Translations under genes and position numbers: made by a program
The notes under the pieces: generated by a model
The model's database searches: none
Told to the model about the DNA's origin: nothing
Seen by the model: the letters and a program-made list of their open reading frames with translations, nothing else
In this document: positions 39,390 through 47,960 of the stretch, in pieces
Layout: each line of letters opens with the position of its first letter
Position numbering within the stretch: the stretch's first letter is position 1
Source: Paracoccus aminovorans
GTDB lineage: Bacteria; Pseudomonadota; Alphaproteobacteria; Rhodobacterales; Rhodobacteraceae
Assembly (NCBI RefSeq): GCF_900005615.1
Contig: NZ_LN832559.1
Coordinates: forward strand, 526,837 to 590,836
Direction of reading: 5' to 3'
Length of the DNA: 64,000 bases

Positions 39390-40667
39390 ATGTGGATTGA
39401 GATTGCGATTGTTCTCGTGCTGACGCTGCTCAATGGCCTGCTGGCCATGTCCGAGCTGGCCATCGTTTCGGCCCGTCCGGCACGGCTGAAGGTGATGGCC
39501 GAGCGCGGCGACCGCGGTGCCGCGACGGCGCTGGCGCTGGCCGAGGACCCGGGACGCTTCCTGTCCTCGGTCCAGATCGGCATCACCCTGGTCGGCGTGC
39601 TGTCGGGCGCCTTTTCCGGCGCCACGCTGGGCGCGCGCCTGGCGGCGGCGCTGCCGGGCTGGGGGGTGCCGGCCTCGGTCGCGCAGCCCCTGGGCATGGG
39701 CGGCGTGGTGGTGGCGATCACCTATCTGTCGCTGATCCTGGGCGAACTGGTGCCCAAGCAGATCGCCCTGCGCGCGCCCGAACAGATGGCGGCCCGCGTC
39801 GCGCCGCTGATGCGCGCCATTTCCAAGGTGGCGGCGCCGCTGGTCTGGCTCTTGGACCGCTCGGGCAAGCTGGTGCTGGCCGCGCTGGGCCAGTCGGGCG
39901 GCGACCGCCAGGGCATCAGCGACGAAGAGATCCGGCTGATGATTTCCGAGGCCGAGACGGCGGGCGTCATCCACCGCGCCGAGACCGAGATGATCGCCGG
40001 CGTGATGCGCATCGCCGACCGCTCGGCCCGCGGACTGATGACGCCGCGCCGCGACATCCCGGTGGTCGATGTCGCCGACAGCTGGCAAGAGATGGCGCGC
40101 AAGTTCCACGACAGCCGCCGCACCCGGCTGCCGGTCAGCGACGGCGACCCGAACAACCTGATCGGCGTTGTCGCCAGCCTGGACCTGATGTCGCAAAGCC
40201 GCGCCCAGGCCATCGACCTGCGCGAGGTCATGCATCCGGCCCCGATCATCCCCGAGACCATGGACGCGCCCGAAGTCATCGCCCGGCTGCGCGCCGCGCC
40301 CGGCCAGATGCTGCTGGTCTATGACGAATACGGCCATTTCGAGGGCGTGGTGACGCCGATGGACGTGCTGGAAGCCATCACCGGCGAATATGCCGGCTTC
40401 GACGACGACGAGCCGAAGCTGGTCGAGCGCGAGGACGGCAGCTTGCTGGTCGCCGGCTGGATGCCGGTGGACGAATTCGCCGACCGCCTGGGCGTGCCCC
40501 TGCCCGAGGACCACGACTATTCCACCGCCGCCGGGCTGGTGCTGGAACTGGCCGGGCAGCTGCCGCAGGCCGGGGACCGCGTGGACTGGCAGGGCTGGCG
40601 CATCGAGGTCGTGGATCTGGACGGCCGTCGCATCGACAAGCTGCTGGTGGACCGGATGCCAGTCTGA
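39390..40667 (+). CDS. Hemolysin-C/CorC-like membrane protein with CBS domains
   Basis: UPF0053/CNNM-family protein of 425 residues. The DUF21 membrane domain (IVLVLTLLNGLLAMSELAIV, then YLSLILGELVPKQIAL) is followed by two CBS domains (RSARGLMTPRRDIPVVDV and LLVYDEYGHFEGVVTPMDVL) and a C-terminal CorC/HlyC domain (VAGWMPVDEFADRLGVPLPE). Homologues act in magnesium or cobalt homeostasis; the name hemolysin is historical. Confidence 0.92.
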   Translation: MWIEIAIVLVLTLLNGLLAMSELAIVSARPARLKVMAERGDRGAATALALAEDPGRFLSSVQIGITLVGVLSGAFSGATLGARLAAALPGWGVPASVAQPLGMGGVVVAITYLSLILGELVPKQIALRAPEQMAARVAPLMRAISKVAAPLVWLLDRSGKLVLAALGQSGGDRQGISDEEIRLMISEAETAGVIHRAETEMIAGVMRIADRSARGLMTPRRDIPVVDVADSWQEMARKFHDSRRTRLPVSDGDPNNLIGVVASLDLMSQSRAQAIDLREVMHPAPIIPETMDAPEVIARLRAAPGQMLLVYDEYGHFEGVVTPMDVLEAITGEYAGFDDDEPKLVEREDGSLLVAGWMPVDEFADRLGVPLPEDHDYSTAAGLVLELAGQLPQAGDRVDWQGWRIEVVDLDGRRIDKLLVDRMPV

Positions 40668-40821
40668 CCGGCTGGCGATGGCACCGCCGGATTCGCCGGA
40701 TCGCACTGCGGTTCGGCGAATCCTCGCAGCAGCGGCTTTTCGGGCGATGTGGGAAGAATGCGGGACTCGTGCCTCCCGACGCGATTTTCGGCAATTCTCC
40801 AGGTGCTTCTGTTTTACTCTA

Positions 40822-41735
40822 GGCCGCGGCTTGAAGTGGTTCCAGCACTCGTTGGGATCGAAGATATCGCAGACTTGGCCGATGGCTATCGGTTAAGGAT
40901 CCTGCGCCGATCCTGCGCAGGAGGACGTTGAGCTTGGCGGCCGCCATCTCGATCGGGTTCGGATCTGGCGAATATGGCGGCAGATAGAACCGGCAGCGAT
41001 GGGCACGCAGAGCCTGGGCAGCCCGCTTGTTGCTGTGGATGGCTAGGTTGTCGAGGATCACCACGGTTCCCGGCGCGATCTCTGGGATCAGGACCTCGCG
41101 CGTATAGCGAAGGCGGGCTCGTCCATCGCTCTGTTTGGGTGCCACGGGAACAATCAGCGCGTCGGGATTGAGGCCGGCGATCGGAGGCTGCCTCCCCAGC
41201 CGTCGAAAGACGCATCCATGACCAGGCGTGTCCCGCGCAGGGACCGGCCTCGCAGGCGGGTGATCTTGACCGGTTTCGTCTACAAAACCACACGGTCCGG
41301 CCGTTCCGCGATGGCGGTCCGGCGATGCGCGAACCAATCGATCCGCCGCTGTCTTACCCTCGCACCGCGGCGCTAGGCCGGCCACCTGAGATTTTTCTCA
41401 TAGGTGAATCCAAGACGTGACAGCAGGCCGGCAAGGAACGAGTGACGGACAAGAACACCTTCCGCCGCGGCCAGCGCTTTGCTGAGTTCAGACAGCGCGC
41501 CATCGGGGATCCTGTGCGAGCAGTTCCTCGAAGAAGGCCCGGTGCGGGGCAGGTTTGCCATGCCCCTTGGGACGGTCCTGGGGCAACGGTTCGGCGTGCC
41601 CCTCGTCCTGATCGCCTGGGCCTGACGTACTCCTGTCGCTGGCGCGAACGTCAGGCGTGGCGCCGCCGCTCGGTCCCTTCTTGATGTATCGCCGAAACCG
41701 AACCCGAAGTGCCGATGGCAATGGTGCTGATTTGA
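40822..41735 (-). mobile_element. Decayed IS630-family transposase
   Basis: Fragments of a DDE transposase are readable on the minus strand in changing frames. From the N-terminus: PSALRVRFRRYIKKG, PKGHGKPAPHRAFFEELLAQ, AEGVLVRHSFLAGLLSRLGF, then IAGLNPDALIVP, and APGTVVILDNLAIHSNKRAA with the second catalytic Asp. FYLPPYSPDPNPIEMA with the final Glu closes the catalytic core. At least three frame changes and sequence loss in the middle show it is inactive. Clear terminal inverted repeats were not found. It separates the CBS-domain gene from oxyR. Confidence 0.8.
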
Positions 41736-41856
41736 CTCATCCGTCCACAAAGAAGGGAATCACGATCAGCACCACAAGTTAACCCCAAGCGCTTCAGGGC
41801 GCCGAAATGCTTTAAGCGGGGATTGTGGTGACAGCAAAAATTGATAGCCTGCGCTT

Positions 41857-42792
41857 ATGAATTTCACCCTGCGCCAGATGACCTATTTCCTTGCCGTCGC
41901 CCGGATGGGCAACTTTGGCCGCGCGGCCGAGACGGTGCATGTCTCGCAGCCCGGCCTGTCCAGCCAGATCGCCCAGCTCGAGGACCGGCTGGGCGGCGCG
42001 CTGTTCGAGCGCGGGGCGGGGGCGGGACCGGTGCGCCTGACCGCCCTGGGCGAGCGGCTGCTGCCGGTGGCGCAGGAGCTGATCGACACCGCCAAGCGGC
42101 TGGACGCGCTGGCACGGGCCGGGCGCGAGGTGCTGTCGGGGCGGCTGCGGCTGGCGATCATCCCGACCGTCGCGCCCTATCTGATCCCGCATCTGGTGCC
42201 GGCGCTGCGTGCCGCGCATCCGGCGCTGGAACTGGAGCTGCACGAGGTCGTCACCGACGCGCTGACCGCCGGCGTCGCCAGCCACCGCTTCGACGCCGGC
42301 ATCATGGCGCTGCCGGTGGGCGAGCCCGGGATCGAGGCCGTGCCGGTGCTGCGCGACGGCTTCCTGATCGCCCTGTCCGAGGACGATACCACCTATCTGT
42401 CCGGCCCGGCGCGGCCCGAAAGCATCCAGGCCGAGCGGTTGCTGCTGCTGGCCGACGGGCATTGCCTGCGCGACCAGGCGCTGGAGGTCTGCGGGCTGCG
42501 CAACCCGCGCCGCAAGCTGAACCTCGAGGCGGCCTCGATGGCGACGCTGATGCGGATGGTGGCCAGCGGCATGGGCATGACGCTGATTCCGCAACTGGCG
42601 CTGGCGGATGAGAACCGCGACGGGCGGCTGCGGATCGTGCCCTTTGCCGATCCGGCGCCCTCGCGCGATCTGGCGGTGGTCTGGCGCCGCAATGCCGAGG
42701 CCGGGGCCGACGCCCGCGCCCTGGCCGAGGTGGTGCGCGGCCTTGCGCCGGTGCTGGGCGTGACGGCGATCCCGGCGGCGGGCGCGGCTTGA
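41857..42792 (+). CDS. oxyR: Hydrogen-peroxide sensing LysR-type regulator
   Basis: Transcription factor of 311 residues. The N-terminal winged helix-turn-helix is FLAVARMGNFGRAAETVHVS with QPGLSSQIAQLED. The effector domain contains LLADGHCLRDQALEVCGL, placing two cysteines nine residues apart as in OxyR, where they form the peroxide-induced disulfide. The usual partners (katG, ahpC) are not in the window; the left neighbour is a transposase remnant. The assignment rests on the cysteine pair and flanking residues; other LysR functions are possible. Confidence 0.82.
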   Translation: MNFTLRQMTYFLAVARMGNFGRAAETVHVSQPGLSSQIAQLEDRLGGALFERGAGAGPVRLTALGERLLPVAQELIDTAKRLDALARAGREVLSGRLRLAIIPTVAPYLIPHLVPALRAAHPALELELHEVVTDALTAGVASHRFDAGIMALPVGEPGIEAVPVLRDGFLIALSEDDTTYLSGPARPESIQAERLLLLADGHCLRDQALEVCGLRNPRRKLNLEAASMATLMRMVASGMGMTLIPQLALADENRDGRLRIVPFADPAPSRDLAVVWRRNAEAGADARALAEVVRGLAPVLGVTAIPAAGAA

Positions 42793-42855
42793 CCGGCGGC
42801 GGGTCGCACCGGCTGCAATGGAAAACGCCGGCCAGGGCGGCCGGCGGTTCGCGGT

Positions 42856-43659
42856 CTAGTCGATCCTGACCGGCAGGGTCAGGGTGATGCTCTTGCCCGA
42901 GGGATGCGCGGGCAGGCGCGGCATCCGCGCGACCTGGCGGTTCAGCGCCGCGTCGTTTGCCGCATTGCCGGTCGAACTGGCGAGCCTGGCGCCCGCCACC
43001 CGGCCGCCGGGATCCACGGTGAAGTTCAGGTTCACCACGATCGCGCCTTGCCCCTTGATCCGGGTGCGCTTCATGTGCCGCGCCACGGCCGCGTTCACCT
43101 TGGACTGCCAGCTGGCGACCTGGCGCGGGCTGGCGACGCCGGCATCGGCGGTCGGCGCGGCGGTGCGGTCGGACCTCTGCGCGCGGACCTGGGTGGTGGC
43201 CTTGCGCGCCGGCTGTTCCTCGGGCGCCCGCTCCTTCTTCTCTTTCTTCTTCGGCTCGGGCTGCTTCTCGACGATCTTCTTCGGCTCGGGCTCCGGCTCG
43301 GGGCGCTCTTTCGGACGCTCGGATTTCTGCAGCACCACCGCGTCGGGCGGCGGCTCGAACAGCGAGTTCATGTCGGGAACCGGCTCCAGCTCGGGCAGGG
43401 GCTCGGGCAGGGCGACCTCGGGCTCGGGCTCCGGCTCGGCCTCGGCCATTTCCGGGGTCTCTTCCTCTTCCGGCGGGGTCGCGGCCTCGGGGATCGGGGC
43501 AAGGTCGACGAAGACCGGGTCGGGCAAGCCGGGGGGCGTCGCGGCCTTGGCGGTGTGCAGCACCCACAGCGCCCCGCCCAGATGCGCGATCAGCACCACG
43601 GCGGCCGCCCCGCCCCAAAGCGCGACATCCCGCAGCGCCGAGGACGATCTTCCGCTCAT
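42856..43659 (-). CDS. tonB: TonB-family energy transducer
   Basis: Spans the periplasm to energise outer-membrane iron receptors; 267 residues. An N-terminal membrane helix (LWGGAAAVVLIAHLGGALWV) is followed by a Pro/Glu then Pro/Lys region (EPEPEPEV, EPKKKEKKE). The C-terminal TonB domain reads KGQGAIVVNLNFTVDPGGRV. The start overlaps the exbD stop. Part of exbB-exbD-tonB, so it uses their proton motive force. Confidence 0.93.
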   Translation of the reverse strand: MSGRSSSALRDVALWGGAAAVVLIAHLGGALWVLHTAKAATPPGLPDPVFVDLAPIPEAATPPEEEETPEMAEAEPEPEPEVALPEPLPELEPVPDMNSLFEPPPDAVVLQKSERPKERPEPEPEPKKIVEKQPEPKKKEKKERAPEEQPARKATTQVRAQRSDRTAAPTADAGVASPRQVASWQSKVNAAVARHMKRTRIKGQGAIVVNLNFTVDPGGRVAGARLASSTGNAANDAALNRQVARMPRLPAHPSGKSITLTLPVRID

Positions 43660-44144
43660 GGCTGCGCCGCTCCTTGCGCCGGGGCCGCGACGGACGCGCC
43701 GGCGGAGGCGGGCTCTGCGGCCGCCGGCGCGGCTTCGAGCCCGACCAGCGCGATCTTGAGGTATCCGGTCTCGCGCAGCGTGTTCATTACCCCCATCAGG
43801 TCGCCGTAGGAGACCTCGCGGTCGGCGCGCAGGAAGATGCGCTGCTCGCGGTTGTTCTCGGTGGCCTGGGACAGTGCCGCGGCCAGCCCGCCGGCCGGCA
43901 CGTCCTCATTGCCGATGGCCAGCGTCAGGTCGGGCTTGACGGTGATATAGACCGGCTGGTCGGGGCGCTGGGCCGGGGTCGCGTTCGACACCGGCAGGTC
44001 GACGTTGACATCGACCGTGGCCAGCGGCGCCGCGACCATGAAGATGATCAGCAGCACCAGCATCACGTCGATGAAGGGGGTGACGTTGATCTCGTGGCTT
44101 TCGACCAGATCGTCGCCTTGGGTCTCGCGGATGCCGCCGGCCAT
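43656..44144 (-). CDS. exbD: ExbD biopolymer transport protein
   Basis: Single-pass membrane subunit of 162 residues. VTPFIDVMLVLLIIFMVAAP contains the proton-carrying Asp in the helix. The periplasmic part ends in an Ala/Pro-rich tail unlike the shorter E. coli protein. It overlaps tonB by four bases and follows exbB after three bases. Confidence 0.94.
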   Translation of the reverse strand: MAGGIRETQGDDLVESHEINVTPFIDVMLVLLIIFMVAAPLATVDVNVDLPVSNATPAQRPDQPVYITVKPDLTLAIGNEDVPAGGLAAALSQATENNREQRIFLRADREVSYGDLMGVMNTLRETGYLKIALVGLEAAPAAAEPASAGASVAAPAQGAAQP

Positions 44145-44147
44145 GGC

Positions 44148-45335
44148 TCAGACCTCCGCGCGGGGCGTCGCGCCGCGGAAGTCGAGGTCGCGGCTGACCA
44201 GGCGCTTGATCCCGGCGGCGGCATTGGCGAGCCGCAGGCGATAGCCGGTGATGGCGCGGGCGAAGACGTTGTAGATCACCACCGCCGGAATCGCGGCCAC
44301 CAGGCCCAGGGCGGTGGCCAGCAGCGCCTCGGCGATGCCCGGGGCCACCACGGCGAGGTTGGTGGTCTGCGCCTGCGAAATGCCGATGAAGCTGTTCATG
44401 ATGCCCCAGACGGTGCCGAACAGCCCGACGAAGGGCGCGGTCGAGCCGATGGTGGCCAGCACGCCGGTGCCCCGGCTCATGCGGCGGCCGGCGACGGCCT
44501 CGATGCGGTCCAGGTGCGAATCGACGCGCTCCTTGACGCCGGTGTCGCCCGCCTGGTCCAGCGCCGGCGCCGAGCGGTCGTATTCGCTGGCGGCGGCGCG
44601 GATCATGCGCGAGACCGGGTCGCGGCGGTTGCCGGCGGCGTCCAGCGCCGAGGGCAGGCCGCGCGCGCCCTCGATCCGGCGGATGCCGGATTGCGCGCGC
44701 TTCATGGCACCCGCCAGTTCCAGCATCTTGGCGACCAGCACGGTCCAGGTGATGATCGAGGCGAAGGCCAGGCCGATCATCACCCCTTTCACCACCCAGT
44801 CGGCGGCCAGGAACATGCCCCAGGGCGACAGGTCGTGCGGCAGGCTGGGATCGCGCGGCGACGGATTCAGCACCGGATCCAGCGCGTCCTGCAACGCCTG
44901 CGGCAGGATGCTGTTGCTTTCCGGCGCAGGGACTTCGGCCGCGGCGGCCGGTGCCGGCGTGCCCTCAGGCGCGGCGGTGTCGGCGGCGGCCGGGGACTGG
45001 GCGGCGGCAGGGGCCGCGTCGCCCGTGGCGGTTTCGGGGGCCGGCGCCGGCACTGTGTCCGGCGTCGCAGCGGGTGTCGGTGCGGATGCGGCCGGTGCGG
45101 TTTCCGTCGGCGCGGGGGTCCCGACCGGGGCGGGGGTCGTGACCGGGGCGGGCGCGGCCTGCTGTGGCGCGGCTTCGGGCGCCGGTTGCGGCTGGGCGGT
45201 CTGCGCCTCGGGCGCGGCCGGGACGGGCTGGGTGCCCGCGGCATTGTCCTGGGCGGAAATCGGCGTGGCCAGCATCAGGCAGGCGAGCGCGAGAGCGGTC
45301 CCCGCGCGGGGGCGCGGCAGCGTCAGGTTGGTCAT
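44148..45335 (-). CDS. exbB: ExbB proton channel protein with long periplasmic leader
   Basis: Membrane subunit of 395 residues. A signal peptide (LALACLMLATPISA before QDNAAG) and about 130 residues of Ala/Pro/Thr-rich sequence precede the MotA/TolQ/ExbB domain. That domain carries three helices and the conserved TIGSTAPFVGLFGTVWGIMN and APGIAEALLATALGLVAAIP. This extended form is common in rhizobia and Rhodobacterales. A predicted promoter lies 100-130 bases upstream. First gene of exbB-exbD-tonB. Confidence 0.92.
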   Translation of the reverse strand: MTNLTLPRPRAGTALALACLMLATPISAQDNAAGTQPVPAAPEAQTAQPQPAPEAAPQQAAPAPVTTPAPVGTPAPTETAPAASAPTPAATPDTVPAPAPETATGDAAPAAAQSPAAADTAAPEGTPAPAAAAEVPAPESNSILPQALQDALDPVLNPSPRDPSLPHDLSPWGMFLAADWVVKGVMIGLAFASIITWTVLVAKMLELAGAMKRAQSGIRRIEGARGLPSALDAAGNRRDPVSRMIRAAASEYDRSAPALDQAGDTGVKERVDSHLDRIEAVAGRRMSRGTGVLATIGSTAPFVGLFGTVWGIMNSFIGISQAQTTNLAVVAPGIAEALLATALGLVAAIPAVVIYNVFARAITGYRLRLANAAAGIKRLVSRDLDFRGATPRAEV

Positions 45336-45437
45336 GGCGATCCTTGGTCTTTCCGGCATTCGATCGTGCGCTTCTTGCTTGGGCCGGGCACATGCGAGGA
45401 CGTGCCGCCTTGACGCCCGTGGCCGCGACTTGGGGTT

Positions 45438-45466
45438 CGTATCGAACAGCAAGGTAAAATTGTCAA
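45438..45466 (-). promoter_or_regulatory. Predicted promoter of exbB-exbD-tonB
   Basis: On the minus strand a perfect TTGACA (plus 45461-45466) is followed after exactly 17 bases by GATACG (plus 45438-45443, 3 of 6 matches). It sits in a local AT-rich patch of the 151-base gap. I could not assign a Fur, RirA or Irr box with confidence, though iron control is expected. Confidence 0.45.
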
Positions 45467-45486
45467 CTATTAGCCGGAGCAAAGCG

Positions 45487-46530
45487 TTAATCTTTGTCGT
45501 TCCAGTAGGCTGCAAGATGGGCCCGGCCGCGGTCGTGGCCGAATCGCCCGAAAAGCAGCGCCCGCAGCGCCTCGATTCCCGACCGGGCGCAGGCCATCCA
45601 CAGCTGGCTGTCCGCGGCCGGAGGCGCTTTTGCCAGCCGGTCGCACAGCGCCGGCGCGCCTTGCGGCAGGTGGTGCAGCGCAAATCCCGGGGGGCGGGGC
45701 AGCGGATAATCGGCGTGGTCGCCCAGCAGGAAGACCTCGCCTCCGGCCTGGCCGGCACGCGATTCCAGGATGCGGGCCAAGGCGGGATAGGCGGTCTCGT
45801 CGCCCGCCAGCACCAGATGCCCAGGTGCCGGGATGCCGCCGCCGCCGGGGCCGAGCAGGCCGAGCCGCGTCCCGGGCACGGCCCTGCGCGCCCAGCCGAC
45901 GGCGCGCCCGCCCGGGTGGTCGAAGATGTCGAGGTCGAGCCAGCCCCGGCCGGCATCGATGGCGCGCACGGTATAGACCGGGCGGTGCAGGGCCTTGTCG
46001 CCCCGAGGCCAGAGGATCTGGCCGTTCGCGCCGGTTCGCGGCCATTCCGGCGCCGGATCGTCCGGCGCGGGCAGCACCAGCCGGAAATGGATCGAATCGC
46101 TGCCGGACAGGCGATGCAGGTCCGGCGCCGCCAGCCGCAGGCGCAGGAAATCCGCGCAGAGCCGATGGGCCGAGACCACCTCGGCGAAGCTGAAATTCGC
46201 CGGCGGGCGGCCGGCCTCGGCGGCTCCGGGCCAGCGCAGCGCGGCGGCGGCCGAGGGCAGGTGGCGCGCCAGGGGTTCGGCGATCGCCTGCTGCATCGCC
46301 GCCAGCGCCTCGATGCGATGGGCGCGGGCAAAGACCAGCACGCCGTCGCCGCGCTTCCTGGCGCCGAATTCGCCCTGCTCGACCGCGCACCAGATCGAGC
46401 GGCCGTGGCCGCTGTGCAGGTCCAGCCCGTGTTCCGCGGCCTCGGCGCGGATCAGCCGCTCGACGGCGGCGAAATCCTGGCCGGGCAGCAGCGCCTCGGA
46501 TTGGAACTCGGGCAGGGGGGTGATGCGCAT
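45487..46530 (-). CDS. Siderophore-interacting flavoprotein with DUF2218 domain
   Basis: A 347-residue cytosolic protein. The first about 95 residues look like DUF2218 (RSIWCAVEQGEFGARKRGDG). The rest is a ViuB/SIP-type FAD and NAD(P)H reductase that releases iron from ferric siderophores, with RPVYTVRAID as FAD motif and HLVLAGDETAYPALARILES in the nucleotide domain. It lies upstream of exbB on the same strand, so it fits an iron-acquisition cluster. Start set at MRITPLPEF; the frame extends a further 19 codons without a clear RBS. Confidence 0.82.
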   Translation of the reverse strand: MRITPLPEFQSEALLPGQDFAAVERLIRAEAAEHGLDLHSGHGRSIWCAVEQGEFGARKRGDGVLVFARAHRIEALAAMQQAIAEPLARHLPSAAAALRWPGAAEAGRPPANFSFAEVVSAHRLCADFLRLRLAAPDLHRLSGSDSIHFRLVLPAPDDPAPEWPRTGANGQILWPRGDKALHRPVYTVRAIDAGRGWLDLDIFDHPGGRAVGWARRAVPGTRLGLLGPGGGGIPAPGHLVLAGDETAYPALARILESRAGQAGGEVFLLGDHADYPLPRPPGFALHHLPQGAPALCDRLAKAPPAADSQLWMACARSGIEALRALLFGRFGHDRGRAHLAAYWNDKD

Positions 46531-46596
46531 GGCGATGTCCGTTCGCGGTTTCGGCGGCAGGGTCGGGCCGGCGCGGCGGTAGCGCAAGCCGCGAAC

Positions 46597-47769
46597 TCAG
46601 GCCAGCCGGGCGAGTTCCGTAGCTGCGGCATCAAGGGCGCCGGTGCCGTGCGGGATGGCGAGGGCGGTTAGGCCGGCCTCGATCATCGCCAGCACGCCCA
46701 GAAGCTGGTGGGCATTGGCGTGGCCCATATGGGCGATGCGCAGCGCGCTTTCCGGATCGGGCGCGCCCAGGCCGATGCCCAGCGTCACCCCGGCCTTGGC
46801 GGCGGTCTAGGCCCGCAACTCCGCCGCGCGCGGCAGCATCGCCGCGGTCACCGAGCGGGCGCGTCCCGCCCGTTCGGCGACCAGTGGGCCGATGTTGTGG
46901 CCGCCCGCGCCCCAGCGGTCCAGCGCCGCCCAGGTGGCCCGCGCCAGCCCCTCGTGCCGGGCCCAGGCGGCGGGCAGGGTTTCCTCGTCCAGGAGCATCC
47001 GCAGGGCCTCGTTCATGCCGAAGATGTGCTGCACCGGCGGCGTGCCGCCCCAGAACTGCCACAGTTGTTCGGCCCGGGCGCGTGGGGTCCAGTCCCAGTA
47101 GGGCGTCGCCAGGTCGGTGCGTTGCCGCGTGGCCAGCCGCTTGGAGAACCACAGGAAGGCCAGTCCCGGCGGCACCATCAGCCCCTTCTGGCTGGCCGAG
47201 ACCAGCAGGTCGACGCCCCATTCGTCCATCCGCATCGGCTCGCAGCCCAGCGAGGCGATGGCGTCGACGGCCAGGAAGGCCGGGTGCCCACCCATTGCGG
47301 CGCGGAGCGCGGGGATGTCGGCGCGGGCGGAACTGGCGGCATCGACCTGGCAGACCAGCACCGCCCTGATCGCGCCGTTGCGGTCCAGGGCCAGCCGGTC
47401 GGCCAGGCGCTGCGGATCGGGCGGCGCCAGGCCGAAGTCCAGCGTCTCGACCGCGACTCCGACCGCGCGGGCGTTCTCGGCCCAGGCCTGGCCGAAATGG
47501 CCCGAGACCAGCACCAGCGCCCGGTCGCCGCGGTGGAACAGGTTGGCGGTCGCGGCCTCCCATCCGGCATGGCCGTTGCCGATATAGGGCGCGATCTGGC
47601 CCGACGTTCCCGCCAGCCGCTTCAGCGCCGCGATCATGGCGCGATTCTCGGCCGCAAGCTCTTCGCCGTAGATGTCGGGCGACGGGCGATGCATGGCCCG
47701 CAGCACCCGGTCCGGCACCGGCGAGGGTCCGGGAATGGCAAGAACGGCGCGGCCCGGGGCAAAGCTCAT
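46597..47769 (-). pseudogene. Class V PLP-dependent aminotransferase, interrupted by a stop
   Basis: Homologue of serine/alanine-glyoxylate aminotransferases. IPGPSPVPDRVLRAMHRPSP opens the protein, and VSASQKGLMVPPGLAFL carries the PLP lysine. TAG at plus 46807-46809 falls in the same frame where Trp is expected (ELRA-stop-TAAKAGVTLGIG). The remaining about 70 codons (ALRIAHMGHANAHQLLGVLA) continue intact to a stop at 46597. A single base change would restore the gene. The truncated product keeps the PLP site but loses the C-terminal small domain. Start alternatives are 47769 or 47796. Confidence 0.85.
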
Positions 47770-47847
47770 GGGGAAGCCTTTCTGCTGACGCGCCATCGGT
47801 AGGACGGCCCCGGGACAAGGTCAACGGGAGCGCAGGTGGCGATGTGG

Positions 47848-47873
47848 GCCGGGGTATTTGAAAAACGGAAAGA
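47848..47873 (+). repeat. Intergenic GTATTT element, copy 7
   Basis: GGCCGGGGTATTTGAAAAAC continuing GGAAAG, closest to copy 1 (GGGGTATTTC...AACGGAAAAA). It lacks an obvious GC hairpin just before it. Lies between divergent genes, about 90 bases before the ABC exporter. Confidence 0.6.
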
Positions 47874-47960
47874 CGCTGGCGCCCGTGCTGGGAGGCGGCG
47901 GCTTGCCCCGGCGCGCCTTGGGCCTTATCCCTTGGCGCTGACCGAGGACCCGGGGACGCG

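Noticed and set aside
39272-39402. 43-codon frame overlapping the start of the CBS-domain gene
   Set aside because: No RBS, no hydrophobic or family pattern, and its ATG coincides with the predicted transcription start.
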